DNA of 64,000 nt from Azolla caroliniana (taxonomy: Eukaryota; Polypodiophyta): NCBI GenBank assembly GCA_043228905.1, contig JBHGNT010000012.1, positions 8,494,001-8,558,000 on the forward strand, in the 5' to 3' direction. The notes under the pieces are model-generated. The model made no database searches, had not been told where the DNA came from, and saw nothing but the letters and a program-made list of their open reading frames with translations. The stretch's first letter is position 1, and each line of letters begins with the position of its first letter. The translations under genes were made by a program, and so were the position numbers. Below, piece after piece: positions 63,257-64,000 of the stretch.

Positions 63257-64000
63257 TGTTATTGGGGTGGGGGGGTGAAGCCTAGAATGGCTTCACCCCC
63301 CTCCCATGGGGGTTACGTTAGGGAGAGAGCTAGAGAGAGGGACAAATAGGAAATGACACCAAAATGAGAGGGGAAAAAACTATCTTCATTACATGCCCCA
63401 TAAGGGGTTTATATAATACATAATGTAACGGTAAATAATATGTCTGTTACAAGAAGAGACCGTTACATTCTTGTCACATGCACATAATTGTGCATGTGCT
63501 CACACATAGTCATCCTCACACTCATATACATTACACATACCGAACAACCCCTTTAACGAGTTTTACCCTTATACCGCCCCGTACAACTCCTACGGGTAAC
63601 ACATGGCACGCCTGTGGGACAGTGCATCGCACGGTGAACCCACTCGCCATGGCAACTATTAACGAACGGAACTCCATCGGTCGTCTCAACGGTCGGAAAT
63701 CCATCGACCGGATCATAGCTCTACGATCAATAACTTCGATCGGAGCATTGCTTGACTCGAACCTTCTCGTTCGGTTAGCATGTCGCTCAATTGGCTCCTC
63801 CATTGCGGCATGGGCCTTTCATGATTCTGTTACATGTATGTGTATTTTTCGGTTTCATCATGTGAATTGAGCTTTGTATTTTGTACCCTTGGTCTCTAAA
63901 ATGTTTACCCTCAAATTTTTTGAAATTATATTTTCGGCCCGTGTGTTTTCGAAATTTTCTCTTCTGCACTCGAGCTTCTGAAATTCAATGCTATGCCCTC
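63257..64000 (-). repeat. LTR-like insertion in COP4, unidentified
   Basis: Begins TGTTATTGGGG exactly where the COP4 frame breaks. It holds an 11-bp perfect hairpin, GGGGTGAAGCC / GGCTTCACCCC around TAGAAT (about 63272-63299), a short GA tract and, on the minus strand, a TATATAAACCCC element near 63408-63419. The features suggest an LTR read on minus. The other end is outside the window. No coding region was recognised up to 64000; ORFs at 63478-63870 and 63531-63803 lie over each other and show no domain. Confidence 0.45.

Noticed and set aside
63478-63870. 130-codon ORF near the right end
   Set aside because: No domain, low complexity at the start and an overlapping antisense ORF; not supported as a gene.

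Overview
This 64-kb window has no gene I can assign to the host. It is a pile of nested and broken transposable elements. The organism looks like a streptophyte plant, probably not a flowering plant (inference): it has Ty1/copia elements with initiator-tRNA-Met primer sites, a Ty3/gypsy chromovirus with a chromodomain, a scrap of plant-mitochondrial-type LSU rRNA, and two transposase-like protein families that I know mainly from early-diverging streptophytes, algae and animals.

Left part (1-43170). One old minus-strand Ty3/gypsy element, called E4 here, is the frame. Its 5' LTR is 41651-43170. Its body is cut in three by later arrivals: 41035-41650, 30138-34573 and 1202-1281. Element E2 (1282-30132, TSD TTAAC) sits in the E4 integrase. 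Element E6 (34574-41034, TSD CCAT/CCGT) sits in the E4 gag. E2, a Ty3/gypsy element with extra coiled-coil reading frames after pol, carries a complete chromovirus E1 (4338-9962, TSD GCCAT). Its 3' LTR is split by the minus-strand Ty3/gypsy E3 (17588-30098, TSD CTGT). E3 in turn holds an intact, young copia element COP1 (19951-25466, TSD ATAAT) in its RNase H region and a solo copia LTR (16821-17585, TSD GTTGT) three bases inside its LTR. E3, E4, E6 and E7 are one lineage: gag and protease share a frame, and pol opens in the -1 frame at a conserved T-run that overlaps the gag-pro stop codon.

Middle part (43171-51018). This holds a minus-strand gypsy fragment (E7), a copia fragment (COP2) split by a solo LTR, and a minus-strand copia fragment (COP3) whose LTR is itself split by another solo LTR.

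Right part (51019-59454) is the most unusual. It is AT-rich and has no retroelement genes. It carries two different transposase-like genes facing each other: a DUF7869-like protein on + and a DFAEN/SDGA/GEHDGAG-type protein on -. Between them is an acidic repeat-protein gene. Short, imperfect inverted repeats bound the region. It may be a large two-gene DNA transposon, now decayed. A mitochondrial rRNA scrap lies inside a minisatellite near its right end.

End (59474-64000). A truncated copy of the E4-type LTR in inverted orientation is followed by a copia pol-LTR-gag-pol tandem (COP4) and an unidentified LTR-like insertion.

Nearly every element is defective. COP1 is the only one with an uninterrupted polyprotein.
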